Source: Candidatus Aminicenantes bacterium UBA4085 (GTDB lineage: Bacteria; Acidobacteriota; Aminicenantia; Aminicenantales; UBA4085). Taken from it: a stretch of DNA of 26,336 nucleotides. Below the pieces are notes generated by a model, which did no database searches, had not been told where the DNA came from, and saw nothing but the letters and a program-made list of their open reading frames with translations. Shown here in pieces: positions 8,339-15,366 of the stretch. The position numbers and the translations under genes are program-made. The stretch spans positions 1 to 26,336 of the forward strand of contig DFYJ01000126.1 in assembly GCA_002383325.1 (NCBI GenBank), given 5' to 3'. Position 1 is the stretch's first letter; each line of letters opens with the position of its first letter.

Positions 8339-8898
8339 AGCCGGCCGAGCTGCCGGTCGTCGTCCCGGGCGGCCTGCTGCGGATGTACGGCTTGGGCGTC
8401 CTGATCGTCGGCGACAGCGGGGTGGGCAAGAGCGAGAGCGCCCTGGAACTGGTCTGCCGCGGCCACCGCTTCGTCACCGACGACGTCGTCCGCATCGTCC
8501 GGGTGGTCCGCGGCCGGGTCATCGGCCGGGCCCCCGAGGTCAGCCGCTTCTTCATGGAGATCCGCGGCCTGGGCATCATCAACATCCGGGAGATCTTCGG
8601 TCCTTCCCGGATCGCCTTGGAGTCGCCCATCGACCTGGTGGTGCGGCTGAAGAAGTGGCACGCCCGCAAGGAGTTCGACCGGCTCGGCCTGCTCTTCCCG
8701 GAAGACACTCTGGTGCATGGGGTGCGGGTGCCGCAGATGAACATCCCGGTCGCCCCGGGCCGCAACATCGCCACCCTCATCGAGGTGGCCTGCAAGGTCC
8801 ACCTCCTGCGCCGGCGGGGCTACACCGCCTCGCTCGATCTGTGCGGCAAGCTCGACCGGGCCCTGGCCCTCAAGTCGCCGAAGCGGGGCCTGGCGTGA
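8335..8898 (+). CDS. hprK: HprK, HPr kinase/phosphorylase, catalytic domain only
   Basis: A 187-residue protein matching only the C-terminal catalytic half of HPr kinase/phosphorylase: P-loop GDSGVGKSE (26-34), RGHRFVTDD with the acidic pair at 49-50, the family signature EIRGLGIINIREIFG, then VPVAPGRN-like sequence and a C-terminal helix. Full-length enzymes are about 310-320 residues with a MurF-like N-domain; here the start codon overlaps the hpf stop, so the N-domain is absent rather than missed. Short HprK proteins are known in Alphaproteobacteria. The His of the usual HGV/T-L motif just before the P-loop aligns with Pro (residue 11). It should phosphorylate Ser46 of the HPr encoded 1.3 kb downstream. 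Confidence 0.9.
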   Translation: MKPAELPVVVPGGLLRMYGLGVLIVGDSGVGKSESALELVCRGHRFVTDDVVRIVRVVRGRVIGRAPEVSRFFMEIRGLGIINIREIFGPSRIALESPIDLVVRLKKWHARKEFDRLGLLFPEDTLVHGVRVPQMNIPVAPGRNIATLIEVACKVHLLRRRGYTASLDLCGKLDRALALKSPKRGLA

Positions 8899-9752
8899 GC
8901 GACGACCGGTTCCTGATCGTCACGGGACTGTCCGGATCGGGCAAGACCGTCGTCAGCCGCTTTCTGGAGGATTCGGGCTACTACTGCGTGGACAACCTGC
9001 CGGCCAAGCTCATCCCGGCTCTGCACAGCCTGTGGCGCCGCCGCGAGCTGGCCATCGAGCGCATGGCCCTGGTCGTCGATATCCGCGAGCCCGGCTTCCT
9101 GACCGACTTCCCCAAGGTCTGGGCCGAGATCCGCCGCCGCAAGGAAGGCCGGCTGATCTTCCTGGACGCCTCGGACGAGATCCTGGTCAAGCGCTTCGGC
9201 GAGAGCCGCCGGCCGCATCCCCTGGCCCGCGGCCGCTCCGTCCTGGCCGGGGTCCGCCTGGAGCGCCGCCGCCTGGCCGGCATCAAGGGCCTGGCCGACG
9301 AGGTCATCGACACCTCGCGCTCCTCGCTGGCTCAGCTCAAGGGGACGCTGGGGCCGCGCTTCCGGGGCCGCCGCCGGCCGCCCTTGCGGGTGCTGGTGAC
9401 GTCCTTCGGCTACAAGCACGGCCTGCCGCTGGACGCCGACCTGGTCTTCGACGCCCGCTGCCTGCCCAACCCCTTCTACGTCGAGAGCCTGAGGGAAAAG
9501 AACGGCCGCCATCGCCGGGTCCGCGAGTTCGTCCTGGGCGGTCCGGCCGGCCGGGCCTACCTGCGCCGGCTGGGCGGCTTCCTCGGCTTCCTCCTGCCCC
9601 GCTTCGCGGCCGAAGGCAAGGTCCGTCTGGTGGTCGCGGTCGGTTGCACCGGCGGCCGGCATCGCTCGGTGGCCCTGGCCGAGGCCCTCAAGGATACCCT
9701 TCCGGGCTCGAAGTATGATATAAAGGTCGAGCATCGGGACATCGATAAATGA
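8895..9752 (+). CDS. rapZ: RapZ-family P-loop RNA-binding/nucleotide-binding protein
   Basis: A 285-residue RapZ (YvcJ/YhbJ) protein. The GTG at 8895 overlaps the hprK stop as GTGA and is chosen over the longer frame opening at 8655, which lies inside hprK. The N-domain has Walker A GLSGSGKT (11-18) followed by the family-typical ALEDxGYYCVDNLP-like block. The C-domain carries SFGYKHGLPLDADLVFDARCLPNP and GCTGGRHRSV, both family hallmarks. In E. coli RapZ hands the sRNA GlmZ to RNase E to tune glucosamine-6-phosphate synthesis; in other phyla its partner RNA is mostly unknown. Co-location with HPr kinase and PTS proteins is widely conserved and suggests it responds to PTS or amino-sugar status here too. 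Confidence 0.95.
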   Translation: MSDDRFLIVTGLSGSGKTVVSRFLEDSGYYCVDNLPAKLIPALHSLWRRRELAIERMALVVDIREPGFLTDFPKVWAEIRRRKEGRLIFLDASDEILVKRFGESRRPHPLARGRSVLAGVRLERRRLAGIKGLADEVIDTSRSSLAQLKGTLGPRFRGRRRPPLRVLVTSFGYKHGLPLDADLVFDARCLPNPFYVESLREKNGRHRRVREFVLGGPAGRAYLRRLGGFLGFLLPRFAAEGKVRLVVAVGCTGGRHRSVALAEALKDTLPGSKYDIKVEHRDIDK

Positions 9753-10150
9753 TCGGCGGCATCATCGTCTCCCACGGCAAGTTGGGCGAGGAGTTCCTCA
9801 ACGCCCTGACCATCATCCTGGGCGAAGCGCCCAACATCGCCGCTGTGTCCATCGGTTGGTACGACGACGCGGAGGACTCCAAGAAGCGGATCGCCGCCTG
9901 CCTCAAGAAGGTCGACCATAAGAACGGGGTGGTCATCTTCACCGACATGTTCGGCGGCACGCCCTCGAACCTCAGCTTCACCTTCCAGAAGGAGGGCCAG
10001 GTCGAGATCATCACCGGTGTCAACCTGCCCATGCTGATCAAGTTTTGCTCTCTGCAGCGGTCGTCCGGCCTCAAGGACACCGCCCGCAAGGTCATCGAGC
10101 AGGCCCGCAAGAACATCCACCTGGCCAGCGCCCTGCTGGCCGCCCGCTAG
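9749..10150 (+). CDS. Mannose-family PTS EIIA protein
   Basis: A 133-residue single-domain EIIA of the mannose superfamily. The phosphorylated His is His9 in GGIIVSHG, and the conserved TDMFGGTPSNLS loop is present at about 64-76. It would take phosphate from His15 of HPr. Mannose-type EIIA normally passes phosphate to EIIB and the sugar via EIIC/EIID; none of these are encoded here, so this copy is likely regulatory or works with components elsewhere. The ATG overlaps the rapZ stop by 4 bp; HPr follows 13 bp after its TAG. Confidence 0.95.
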   Translation: MIGGIIVSHGKLGEEFLNALTIILGEAPNIAAVSIGWYDDAEDSKKRIAACLKKVDHKNGVVIFTDMFGGTPSNLSFTFQKEGQVEIITGVNLPMLIKFCSLQRSSGLKDTARKVIEQARKNIHLASALLAAR

Positions 10151-10163
10151 GGCTGAGGTTACC

Positions 10164-10433
10164 GTGATTGAACGCAGCGTCCAGATCAAGAACCGCCTCG
10201 GCCTGCACGCCCGAGCCGCGGTCAAGTTCGTCAACACCGCCAACCGCTTCGGGGCCTCCATCCGGATCGTCAAGGACGGCTCCGAGATCGACGGCAAGAG
10301 CATCCTCGGCATCCTGACCCTGGCCGCCACCCAGGGCTCCTCCATCCTGCTCCGCCTCAAGGGGGACGACGAGAAGGCGGCCCTGCAGGCCCTGGTCGAG
10401 CTCATCGACGGCCGCTTCGGCGAAAAGGAATAG
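10164..10433 (+). CDS. ptsH: HPr phosphocarrier protein
   Basis: An 89-residue HPr beginning at a GTG with TGAGGT about 7 bp upstream. His15 lies in NRLGLHARAA, the site phosphorylated by enzyme I, and Ser46 lies in DGKSILGIL, the site used by HPr kinase. Both numbering and context agree exactly with canonical HPr, so this protein can carry two signals: PEP-derived phosphate and the energy-state mark from the neighbouring HprK. It sits between EIIA and enzyme I genes, completing the relay. Confidence 0.97.
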   Translation: MIERSVQIKNRLGLHARAAVKFVNTANRFGASIRIVKDGSEIDGKSILGILTLAATQGSSILLRLKGDDEKAALQALVELIDGRFGEKE

Positions 10434-10436
10434 GCC

Positions 10437-12209
10437 ATGGACTTCCTGCGCCTGCGCGGTGCCGGCGTCTCGCCGGGCATCGCTATGGCCGAGGCCTTCC
10501 TGACCGAGCGAGTCGTCTTTTCCATCCGCCGGACGCCCATTCCCGCCTCCCGCACCGGGGCCGAGGTCAAGCGCTTCCGCGAGGCGGTGGAGCGGACCCG
10601 GGTCGAGTTGGCCGGGGTTCGGGACACCATCCGGGCCAAGGTCGGCGAGGAGCATGCCTTCATCTTCGACGCCCACCTGCTGATCCTGGACGACCCGACC
10701 CTGGTCAAGGACATCGAGCGGAGGATCGCCGAGGAGCGGATCTCGGCCGAGAGCGCCCTGACCGAAGTCCACACCCACTACGCCGCCATCTTCGACGCCC
10801 TGCCCGACGAGAGCATGCGCGAGCGCAAGGCCGACTTGACCGATGTCCTGACCAAGCTCTACCGCAACCTAGCCCCGGGCGAGGAGGGCGGGGAGAAGCC
10901 GGTCGCCGAAGGCCCGACCATCCTGGTGGCCCACGACCTTCTGCCCTCGGAAGCCGCCCTCCGCTTCAGCCGGGGCAACGTCCTGGCCGTGGCCATGGAT
11001 ATGGGCGGCTCGACCTCGCATGCCGCCATCCTGGCCCGTTCCATGAGCATCCCGACCGTGGTCGGCCTGCACGACATCACCCGGCGCATCCGCAACGGCG
11101 ACGTCCTGGTCGTCGACGGCACGGACGGCGAGGTCATCGTCAACCCGCCGGCGGCGGTGCGCAAGGAGTTCCAGGGCAAGAAGGAAAAGTACGACGCCTA
11201 CCGCCGGGAGATGCACCAGGTGGCCGGCTGGAAGTCGGCCACCCGCGACGGCGTCCGCTTCTACCCCATGGCCAACATCGAGCTGCCGGAGGAGATCCAC
11301 CACGCCCTTTCCTACGGGGCCGAAGGCGTGGGGCTGTTTCGCTCGGAGTTCATCTACCTGCAGCGCAGCTCCCTGCCGACGGAGGAGGAGCACTTTGCCG
11401 TCTACTCCCGGCTGGCCAGGGAAGTCGCCCCCCATCCCGTCTACATCCGGACCATCGATATCGGCGGCGACAAGAGCCTGCCTTTCCTGAATATCGAGAA
11501 GGAGCCCAACCCGGCCCTGGGGCTGCGGGCCGTCCGCTTCTCGCTCAAGTACCGGGAGCTGTTTCGGACCCAGGTGCGGGCCATCCTGCGGGCCAGCGCC
11601 CTGGGCAACGTCCGGGTCACCATCCCGATGGTCACCGAGATCGAGGAGATCGGCGAGATCAAGCTGCTCTTCGCCGAGGTCAAGGCCGAGCTGGCCGCCG
11701 AGGGGCAGCCCTTCGATCCGCACCTCCCGCTGGGCATCATGATCGAGGTCCCGGCGGCGGCGGCCCTGACCGACCTGCTGGTCCGGGAGGTCGACTACCT
11801 GAGCATCGGGACCAACGACCTCATCCAGTATTACCTGGCCGTGGACCGCTCCAACGAGGATGTAGCCTACCTCTACAAGCCGCTCCACCCCTCGGTCCTG
11901 CGGTTGCTGCGGTTCATCATCGAGACGGCCGACAAGGCGGGCAAGGAGGTGGCCATCTGTGGCGAGATGGCCGCCGACCCGCTGCCGGCCATGGTCCTGC
12001 TGGGCCTGGGTTTGCGGCGGTTCAGCATGAACCCGATCTTCATCCCCCGCATCAAGAAGGCCCTGCGGACGGTCGAAGCCAAGGCCGTTCGCCGAGTGGT
12101 CCACCAGGCCATGACCCTCAAGTCGGCCCAGGAGGTCGAGGAGTACCTCATCGAGAAGCTGCTCGTCCGCCACCCCGAGGCCTTCCTCAAGCTCGGGCTG
12201 ACGTCCTGA
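10437..12209 (+). CDS. ptsI: PTS enzyme I (phosphoenolpyruvate-protein phosphotransferase)
   Basis: A full-length 590-residue enzyme I. The HPr-binding and phospho-His region has GGSTSHAAILARSMSIPTVVG with the active His at 195. The C-terminal PEP-binding barrel shows LFRSEFIYL, DIGGDKSLPF, SIGTNDLIQYYLAVDR and the catalytic Cys in ICGEMAADP. It autophosphorylates from PEP and passes phosphate to HPr. Start ATG 10437 lies 3 bp after the HPr stop with AAGGA upstream. No GAF domain is fused, so it is an ordinary EI, not the nitrogen-PTS EI-Ntr. A 65-bp gap follows with a GC-rich dyad but no U-tract. Confidence 0.97.
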   Translation: MDFLRLRGAGVSPGIAMAEAFLTERVVFSIRRTPIPASRTGAEVKRFREAVERTRVELAGVRDTIRAKVGEEHAFIFDAHLLILDDPTLVKDIERRIAEERISAESALTEVHTHYAAIFDALPDESMRERKADLTDVLTKLYRNLAPGEEGGEKPVAEGPTILVAHDLLPSEAALRFSRGNVLAVAMDMGGSTSHAAILARSMSIPTVVGLHDITRRIRNGDVLVVDGTDGEVIVNPPAAVRKEFQGKKEKYDAYRREMHQVAGWKSATRDGVRFYPMANIELPEEIHHALSYGAEGVGLFRSEFIYLQRSSLPTEEEHFAVYSRLAREVAPHPVYIRTIDIGGDKSLPFLNIEKEPNPALGLRAVRFSLKYRELFRTQVRAILRASALGNVRVTIPMVTEIEEIGEIKLLFAEVKAELAAEGQPFDPHLPLGIMIEVPAAAALTDLLVREVDYLSIGTNDLIQYYLAVDRSNEDVAYLYKPLHPSVLRLLRFIIETADKAGKEVAICGEMAADPLPAMVLLGLGLRRFSMNPIFIPRIKKALRTVEAKAVRRVVHQAMTLKSAQEVEEYLIEKLLVRHPEAFLKLGLTS

Positions 12210-12274
12210 CGCGTCTCCCCCCGGCGCCCGGCGTCCGGGATCGGTCCTCAATCCGCTGAAAGGAGAAAGGAAGC

Positions 12275-12586
12275 ATGGAAGGACAGACGTTCACGATCAG
12301 CAACATCGTCCTAGGGATCGCGGTCATCCTCTGGTCGGCCATTGTCGCCATGGCCGTCATCGCCTTCGGCCAGCTGCTGCTGGCCTTCCGGGAGATGGCC
12401 CACAACACCCGCAAGGAAGGCGTCCACGGCCCGCACTACAACATCCTGCTGATCATGGCCAAGATCAACAGCCTGCTGGGCTGGGTGGTGTTGGTGGCCG
12501 GGGTGGCCTTCGGGATCTACATGCTGGTGGCCGGGCACCCCCTGGTGCTCCAGACGCCGACCATCGAGACGGGAACGACGATCTGA
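12275..12586 (+). CDS. Small two-helix membrane protein, unknown function
   Basis: A 103-residue protein that I do not recognise. Two hydrophobic helices are visible, about residues 11-38 and 66-87, joined by a polar, positively charged loop (HNTRKEGVHGPHYN), with a short polar C-terminal tail. There is no signal-peptide cleavage motif and no Cys. AAGGAG and AAGGA lie 4-14 bp upstream of the ATG, so translation is well supported. It is 65 bp downstream of ptsI on the same strand and converges on the cupin gene 9 bp away, so it is probably the last gene of the large operon. A helper for a membrane complex is possible but nothing shows it. Confidence 0.75.
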   Translation: MEGQTFTISNIVLGIAVILWSAIVAMAVIAFGQLLLAFREMAHNTRKEGVHGPHYNILLIMAKINSLLGWVVLVAGVAFGIYMLVAGHPLVLQTPTIETGTTI

Positions 12587-12595
12587 CCCCGGAGG

Positions 12596-12991
12596 TCAGC
12601 GCCGGCCGGAGCCGGTCCGGCCGTAGGCGTCTTCCAGCCGGATGATATCGGACTCGTCCGAGTCGCCCAGCCAGATTTCCATGACCCGGGCCGGGACGGG
12701 CCCGGCCGAGCGGAGGCGATGCGCGGCGCCGCGGGGGATGTAGATCTCCTCGCCGCGGGCGGGTTTCCAGATTCGCTCTCCGACGGTGATCTCCAAGCCT
12801 TCGTCCAGGGCCACCCAGAACTCCGCCCGCCGAGCGTGCGACTGCAGGGACAGGATGCCGTCCGGCTCGACGGTGATGATCTTGATGGCCCCGGCCTGGC
12901 GGTGGGGGTAGGAGCGAAAGCGGCCCCAGGGGCGCTCGTCCTGGACGATGCCGGCCCGGTAGGCCTGCTCGTCGTCAGAAGGGGACTTCAT
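12596..12991 (-). CDS. Cupin protein of the type II mannose-6-phosphate isomerase family
   Basis: A 131-residue single cupin that aligns with the C-terminal isomerase domain of ManC/AlgA bifunctional enzymes: RPWGRFRSY (20-28), SLQSHARRAEFW (48-59), IPRGAAHRL (85-93), and a final DIIRLEDAYGR. No nucleotidyltransferase domain is attached. Of the usual metal ligands, His52, Glu57 and His91 are present, but the second His of the HxH motif is Arg54; the H-x-x-R-x-E form recurs in stand-alone homologues, so activity is uncertain. It may isomerise a sugar phosphate or only bind a small sugar. Its ATG overlaps the end of ssb by 17 bp, placing it last in the tol-pal unit. Confidence 0.8.
   Translation of the reverse strand: MKSPSDDEQAYRAGIVQDERPWGRFRSYPHRQAGAIKIITVEPDGILSLQSHARRAEFWVALDEGLEITVGERIWKPARGEEIYIPRGAAHRLRSAGPVPARVMEIWLGDSDESDIIRLEDAYGRTGSGRR
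12603..12623. terminator. GC-rich hairpin between convergent genes
   Basis: CGGCCGGA (12603-12610) pairs perfectly with TCCGGCCG (12616-12623) around a 5-nt loop. It lies in the last codons of the minus-strand cupin gene and just past the stop of the plus-strand membrane protein. There is no T-run on either side, so it is not a standard intrinsic terminator; it may pause or protect transcripts of both convergent units, or be chance in GC-rich sequence. Confidence 0.3.
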
Positions 12992-13463
12992 CGTCGCCCC
13001 CGGCGTCGCCCGGGGCGTCTTCGTCGGCCGGGAAGTCGGTAACGGCCGGGTCCTGATAGGCGGGCGTGGTGGGCGGCGCGGGCCTCCGCTCGTGGTGCTC
13101 GCCTTCGGGGCCGCCCTCGCGCCGGCCGAGCAGAATGACGTTGAAGGCCTCGATCTCGGTCGAGGTGCGCTTGTTGCCGTCCTTGTCCTGCCAGCTGCGG
13201 GTCCGCAGCTTGCCTTCCACCAGGACCTGGCGGCCCTGGTCGAGGTACCTCTCGCAGAACTCGGCCTGCTTGCCCCAGACCACGATCCGATGCCACTCGA
13301 CCTTCATCGTCGATTCGTTGGTCGTGGGGTTGTAGGACTTTTCGTTGGTGGCCAGGCTGAAGCGGGCGAAGGAGCGGTCGCCTTGGGGCAGGACCCGCAG
13401 CTCGGGCTTCTGGCCCAGCCGACCGACCAGGATGACCTTGTTCAGGCTGTTGACGTCTCTCAT
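12975..13463 (-). CDS. ssb: Single-stranded DNA-binding protein SSB
   Basis: A 162-residue SSB with an N-terminal OB fold (about 1-112: NKVILVGRLGQKPELR, FSLATNE, WHRIVVWGKQAE, GRQVLVEGKLRTRSW), a Pro/Gly-rich disordered linker and the acidic C-terminal tip DDEVPF that docks repair and replication partners such as RecJ, RecO and PriA. It coats ssDNA during replication and repair. Its ATG overlaps the cpoB stop by 4 bp, an unusual neighbourhood because ssb is more often near rpsF/rpsR or uvrA. Whether this is the only ssb of the genome cannot be told from here. Confidence 0.96.
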   Translation of the reverse strand: MRDVNSLNKVILVGRLGQKPELRVLPQGDRSFARFSLATNEKSYNPTTNESTMKVEWHRIVVWGKQAEFCERYLDQGRQVLVEGKLRTRSWQDKDGNKRTSTEIEAFNVILLGRREGGPEGEHHERRPAPPTTPAYQDPAVTDFPADEDAPGDAGGDDEVPF

Positions 13464-14332
13464 GATCGCTCCTGCAGCTCACGTAGCTTTTCCTGGGCCT
13501 GGCGGGCCTCCTCGGCGATGGGGTACCGGGAAATCAGGTACTTGAGCACGCCGACGGCCTCGTCCTTCTTCTTCAGCTCGGCCAGGGCGTAGCCCTTCTT
13601 GAGGTAGGCCGCCTCGATCTTGTCGCTCAGAGGATAGGTCATGATCAGGTCGTCCATGGCGTCGATGGACTTCTGGAGCTTCTTCTGGCTGTAGTAGCAC
13701 TCGCCGATCATGTAGAGGGCGTTGTCGGCCTGGGGGCTGGTCGGGAAGGATTCCCGGTACATGGTGAAGCCGTCGATCGCCAGGTCATAGCTGCTCTTGC
13801 TGTAGTCGGCTTGAGCGGTGTCGTAGACGCTCATGGGCGAGAGGTTGGTCACGGGCGGCTTGGCCGCCGGCTCGCCTGCGGCGGCGTCCGGCTTGGCCTT
13901 GGCCGGAGCTTCCTTGTCCCGCGGCTTCTTGCCGGGGGCTTCGTCGGGCGGCTGGGCCTCGGGGTCGGCGGCCGCGGGCGGAGCGGACTTCAGCGCCGCC
14001 ACATCCTCGGCCATCCGGATGAGAAGGGTCTCGATCTGGCCCAGCCTCTCGGTCAGGGCCTGATACTGGGCCGGGACGGCACGCACGCCGTCGCTGGTCT
14101 TGGCCTGCTCGGTCTGCAGGGACTTGAAGAGAGTTTGCAGATCGCCGAGCTGGTCCTTGATCCGGCGCAGGTCCTCGACGGTCCCGTCGAGCTTCTTGTC
14201 CAGTCGTTGGACCTGCTGCTTCAGGAGCTGGACGTCCTCGTAGAGAAGCTCATAGGTCTTCTTCTCCCGGTCCTGGCCGGCCGCCGAGCCGGCCAGGATG
14301 AGAACGAGCGCCGCTCCGAGGGCTTTTTTCAT
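13460..14332 (-). CDS. cpoB: CpoB/YbgF-like periplasmic coordinator, coiled coil plus TPR
   Basis: A 290-residue exported protein. A signal peptide covers about 1-20 (MKKALGAALVLILAGSAAG, then QD). A coiled coil runs about 24-115 with heptad Leu/Ile spacing, followed by an Ala/Pro/Lys-rich linker (about 116-168) and tetratricopeptide repeats (about 170-288: YDTAQADYSKSSYDLAIDGF, DNALYMIGECYYSQKKLQKS, AAYLKKGYALAELKKKDEA). CpoB coordinates peptidoglycan synthesis with Tol-dependent outer-membrane constriction. It follows pal by 12 bp, the classic tol-pal position. This copy has a longer coiled coil and linker than the E. coli protein. Confidence 0.9.
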   Translation of the reverse strand: MKKALGAALVLILAGSAAGQDREKKTYELLYEDVQLLKQQVQRLDKKLDGTVEDLRRIKDQLGDLQTLFKSLQTEQAKTSDGVRAVPAQYQALTERLGQIETLLIRMAEDVAALKSAPPAAADPEAQPPDEAPGKKPRDKEAPAKAKPDAAAGEPAAKPPVTNLSPMSVYDTAQADYSKSSYDLAIDGFTMYRESFPTSPQADNALYMIGECYYSQKKLQKSIDAMDDLIMTYPLSDKIEAAYLKKGYALAELKKKDEAVGVLKYLISRYPIAEEARQAQEKLRELQERS

Positions 14333-14344
14333 GGACTTGACGGC

Positions 14345-14893
14345 TTATTTCTCGATGATCAGGAACTGGTCGCGGCGGTTGCGGGCCATGGCCGACTCGT
14401 CCTTGCCCATGTCCAGCGGCTGGCTCTTGCCGTAGGAGATGATCTTCATGCGGGAGGACGGGATGCCCTGCCCGACGAGATAGCCGTAGGCGGCCTGGGC
14501 CCGCTTCTCGCCCAGGGCCAGGTTGTAGTCCTCGGTGCCCCGCTCGTCGCAGTGGCCCTCGATCAGGATCTTGGCGCTGGGCCAGCGCTTGAGCCAGGCG
14601 GCGTTGGAGGCCAGGGTGTCCCTGGCGTCTTCGCGGATGGCGTACTCGTTGTAGTCGAAGTTGATCATGCCCAGGGGCTTCTCCCGGTTGATCTGTTCGA
14701 GCGATTTGGCCATGTAAAGCTCTTCTTCGCTCAGAGTGGGCTTCTGGACGGGGACCTGGGGCTCGATCCTCTCGACCTTGGGCTGCTCCACGGCCTGGAC
14801 GGGCTTGGGAGTCGGCTTGACCTTGGGCTTGCACGAGACCGCGAACGACACGGCCACGATGACGGCGAGGGCGGGGATAAGGGCGCGCTTCAT
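14345..14893 (-). CDS. pal: Pal, peptidoglycan-associated outer-membrane lipoprotein
   Basis: A 182-residue lipoprotein. The lipobox AVSC puts the acylated Cys at residue 21, followed by a Lys/Pro-rich tether. The OmpA-C domain (about 70-180) has the peptidoglycan-binding pattern with ILIEGHCDERGTEDYN, GEKRAQAAYGYL and the final NRRDQFL. Pal anchors the outer membrane to the wall and binds TolB. The frame is open far upstream to 15220, but that extension crosses the promoter and repeat region; the ATG at 14893 is fixed by AGGAGG 4 bp upstream and the signal peptide. cpoB follows 12 bp later. Confidence 0.96.
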   Translation of the reverse strand: MKRALIPALAVIVAVSFAVSCKPKVKPTPKPVQAVEQPKVERIEPQVPVQKPTLSEEELYMAKSLEQINREKPLGMINFDYNEYAIREDARDTLASNAAWLKRWPSAKILIEGHCDERGTEDYNLALGEKRAQAAYGYLVGQGIPSSRMKIISYGKSQPLDMGKDESAMARNRRDQFLIIEK

Positions 14894-14896
14894 GGA

Positions 14897-14903
14897 ACCT
14901 CCT
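14897..14903 (-). promoter_or_regulatory. Strong Shine-Dalgarno of pal
   Basis: AGGAGGT on the minus strand, three bases before the pal ATG at 14893. It is the best ribosome-binding site in the window and decides the pal start against the long upstream extension of the reading frame. Most other genes here rely on overlapping stop/start codons or have almost no leader. Confidence 0.85.
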
Positions 14904-14951
14904 AGCGGGTGGCCCGGCGGGGGATATTGGGAGACCGCCGGAGCAAACCCT

Positions 14952-14980
14952 CTTTTACATGAATTCGGGCGGACTGTCAA
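14952..14980 (-). promoter_or_regulatory. Candidate promoter of pal-cpoB-ssb-cupin
   Basis: On the minus strand TTGACA (14980-14975) and TAAAAG (14957-14952, four of six consensus bases) are separated by exactly 17 bp. Predicted +1 is near 14945, giving a leader of about 50 nt that includes the strong Shine-Dalgarno. This allows pal and the genes after it to be transcribed separately from tolQ-tolR-tonB-tolB. Confidence 0.65.
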
Positions 14981-15065
14981 CGAAACCGGGCTGTTTTTAA
15001 GGTTCTTCTCCCATCTTCGGGAAGGGCGTTCCGGGGTATCGTCCCGGCGGCTTCGGGCGCAACTC

Positions 15066-15275
15066 GCCTTTTTCCACAACTCTCTTCGGCGCCTGCGGAA
15101 CTCCGCATTCAAGACCAGCCGAGCATGGAGATTACCCACTCCATCACGATTCCGTGGGATTGTCGCGCGCTCAAACATCCCTCGGCGCCCGCGGAGCTTG
15201 CGAAGCCCTAGCTGGGACATCGCTTCGACTGTCCCCGCCAGGGCGGGTGCCCTCAGAGAGCTGTGGAAAAAGGCT
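15066..15275. repeat. Non-coding element bounded by inverted repeats, within the tolB-pal gap
   Basis: The gap between pal and tolB (14894-15366, 473 bp) holds no convincing gene. GCCTTTTTCCACAACTCTCT (15066-15085) is matched in inverse by 15256-15275 with one mismatch in 20; beyond the ends a GGGCGCA heptamer is also shared in inverse, offset by 4 bp on one side. Inside are a direct repeat CGGCGCC(T/C)GCGGA(A/G)CT at 15087-15102 and 15183-15198 (96 bp apart), a hairpin GGGACA/TGTCCC (15214-15219 with 15230-15235) and a hairpin CCCGCC/GGCGGG (about 15235-15248). This looks like a MITE-like or dispersed palindromic element. No transposase and no clear target-site duplication were found. Confidence 0.6.
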
Positions 15276-15366
15276 GCGCCCTTGCTATTTCGCCGTTGGC
15301 CGACACCCCGAACCGCCCTAACCTCCCGATGATGGGAGAGGCCTGCTTTATCCGCCCGGCCGCGGC

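Noticed and set aside
12210..12274. A Rho-independent terminator after ptsI (GC-rich dyad CCCGGCG...CCGGG).
   Set aside because: The stem is short and imperfect and has no T-run; the following small gene is more likely cotranscribed.
14894..15220. An open frame of 109 codons continuous with pal, suggesting an N-terminal extension.
   Set aside because: It runs through the -10/-35 of pal and a repeat region, is Arg-rich without family resemblance, and the true start has AGGAGG plus a lipoprotein signal peptide.
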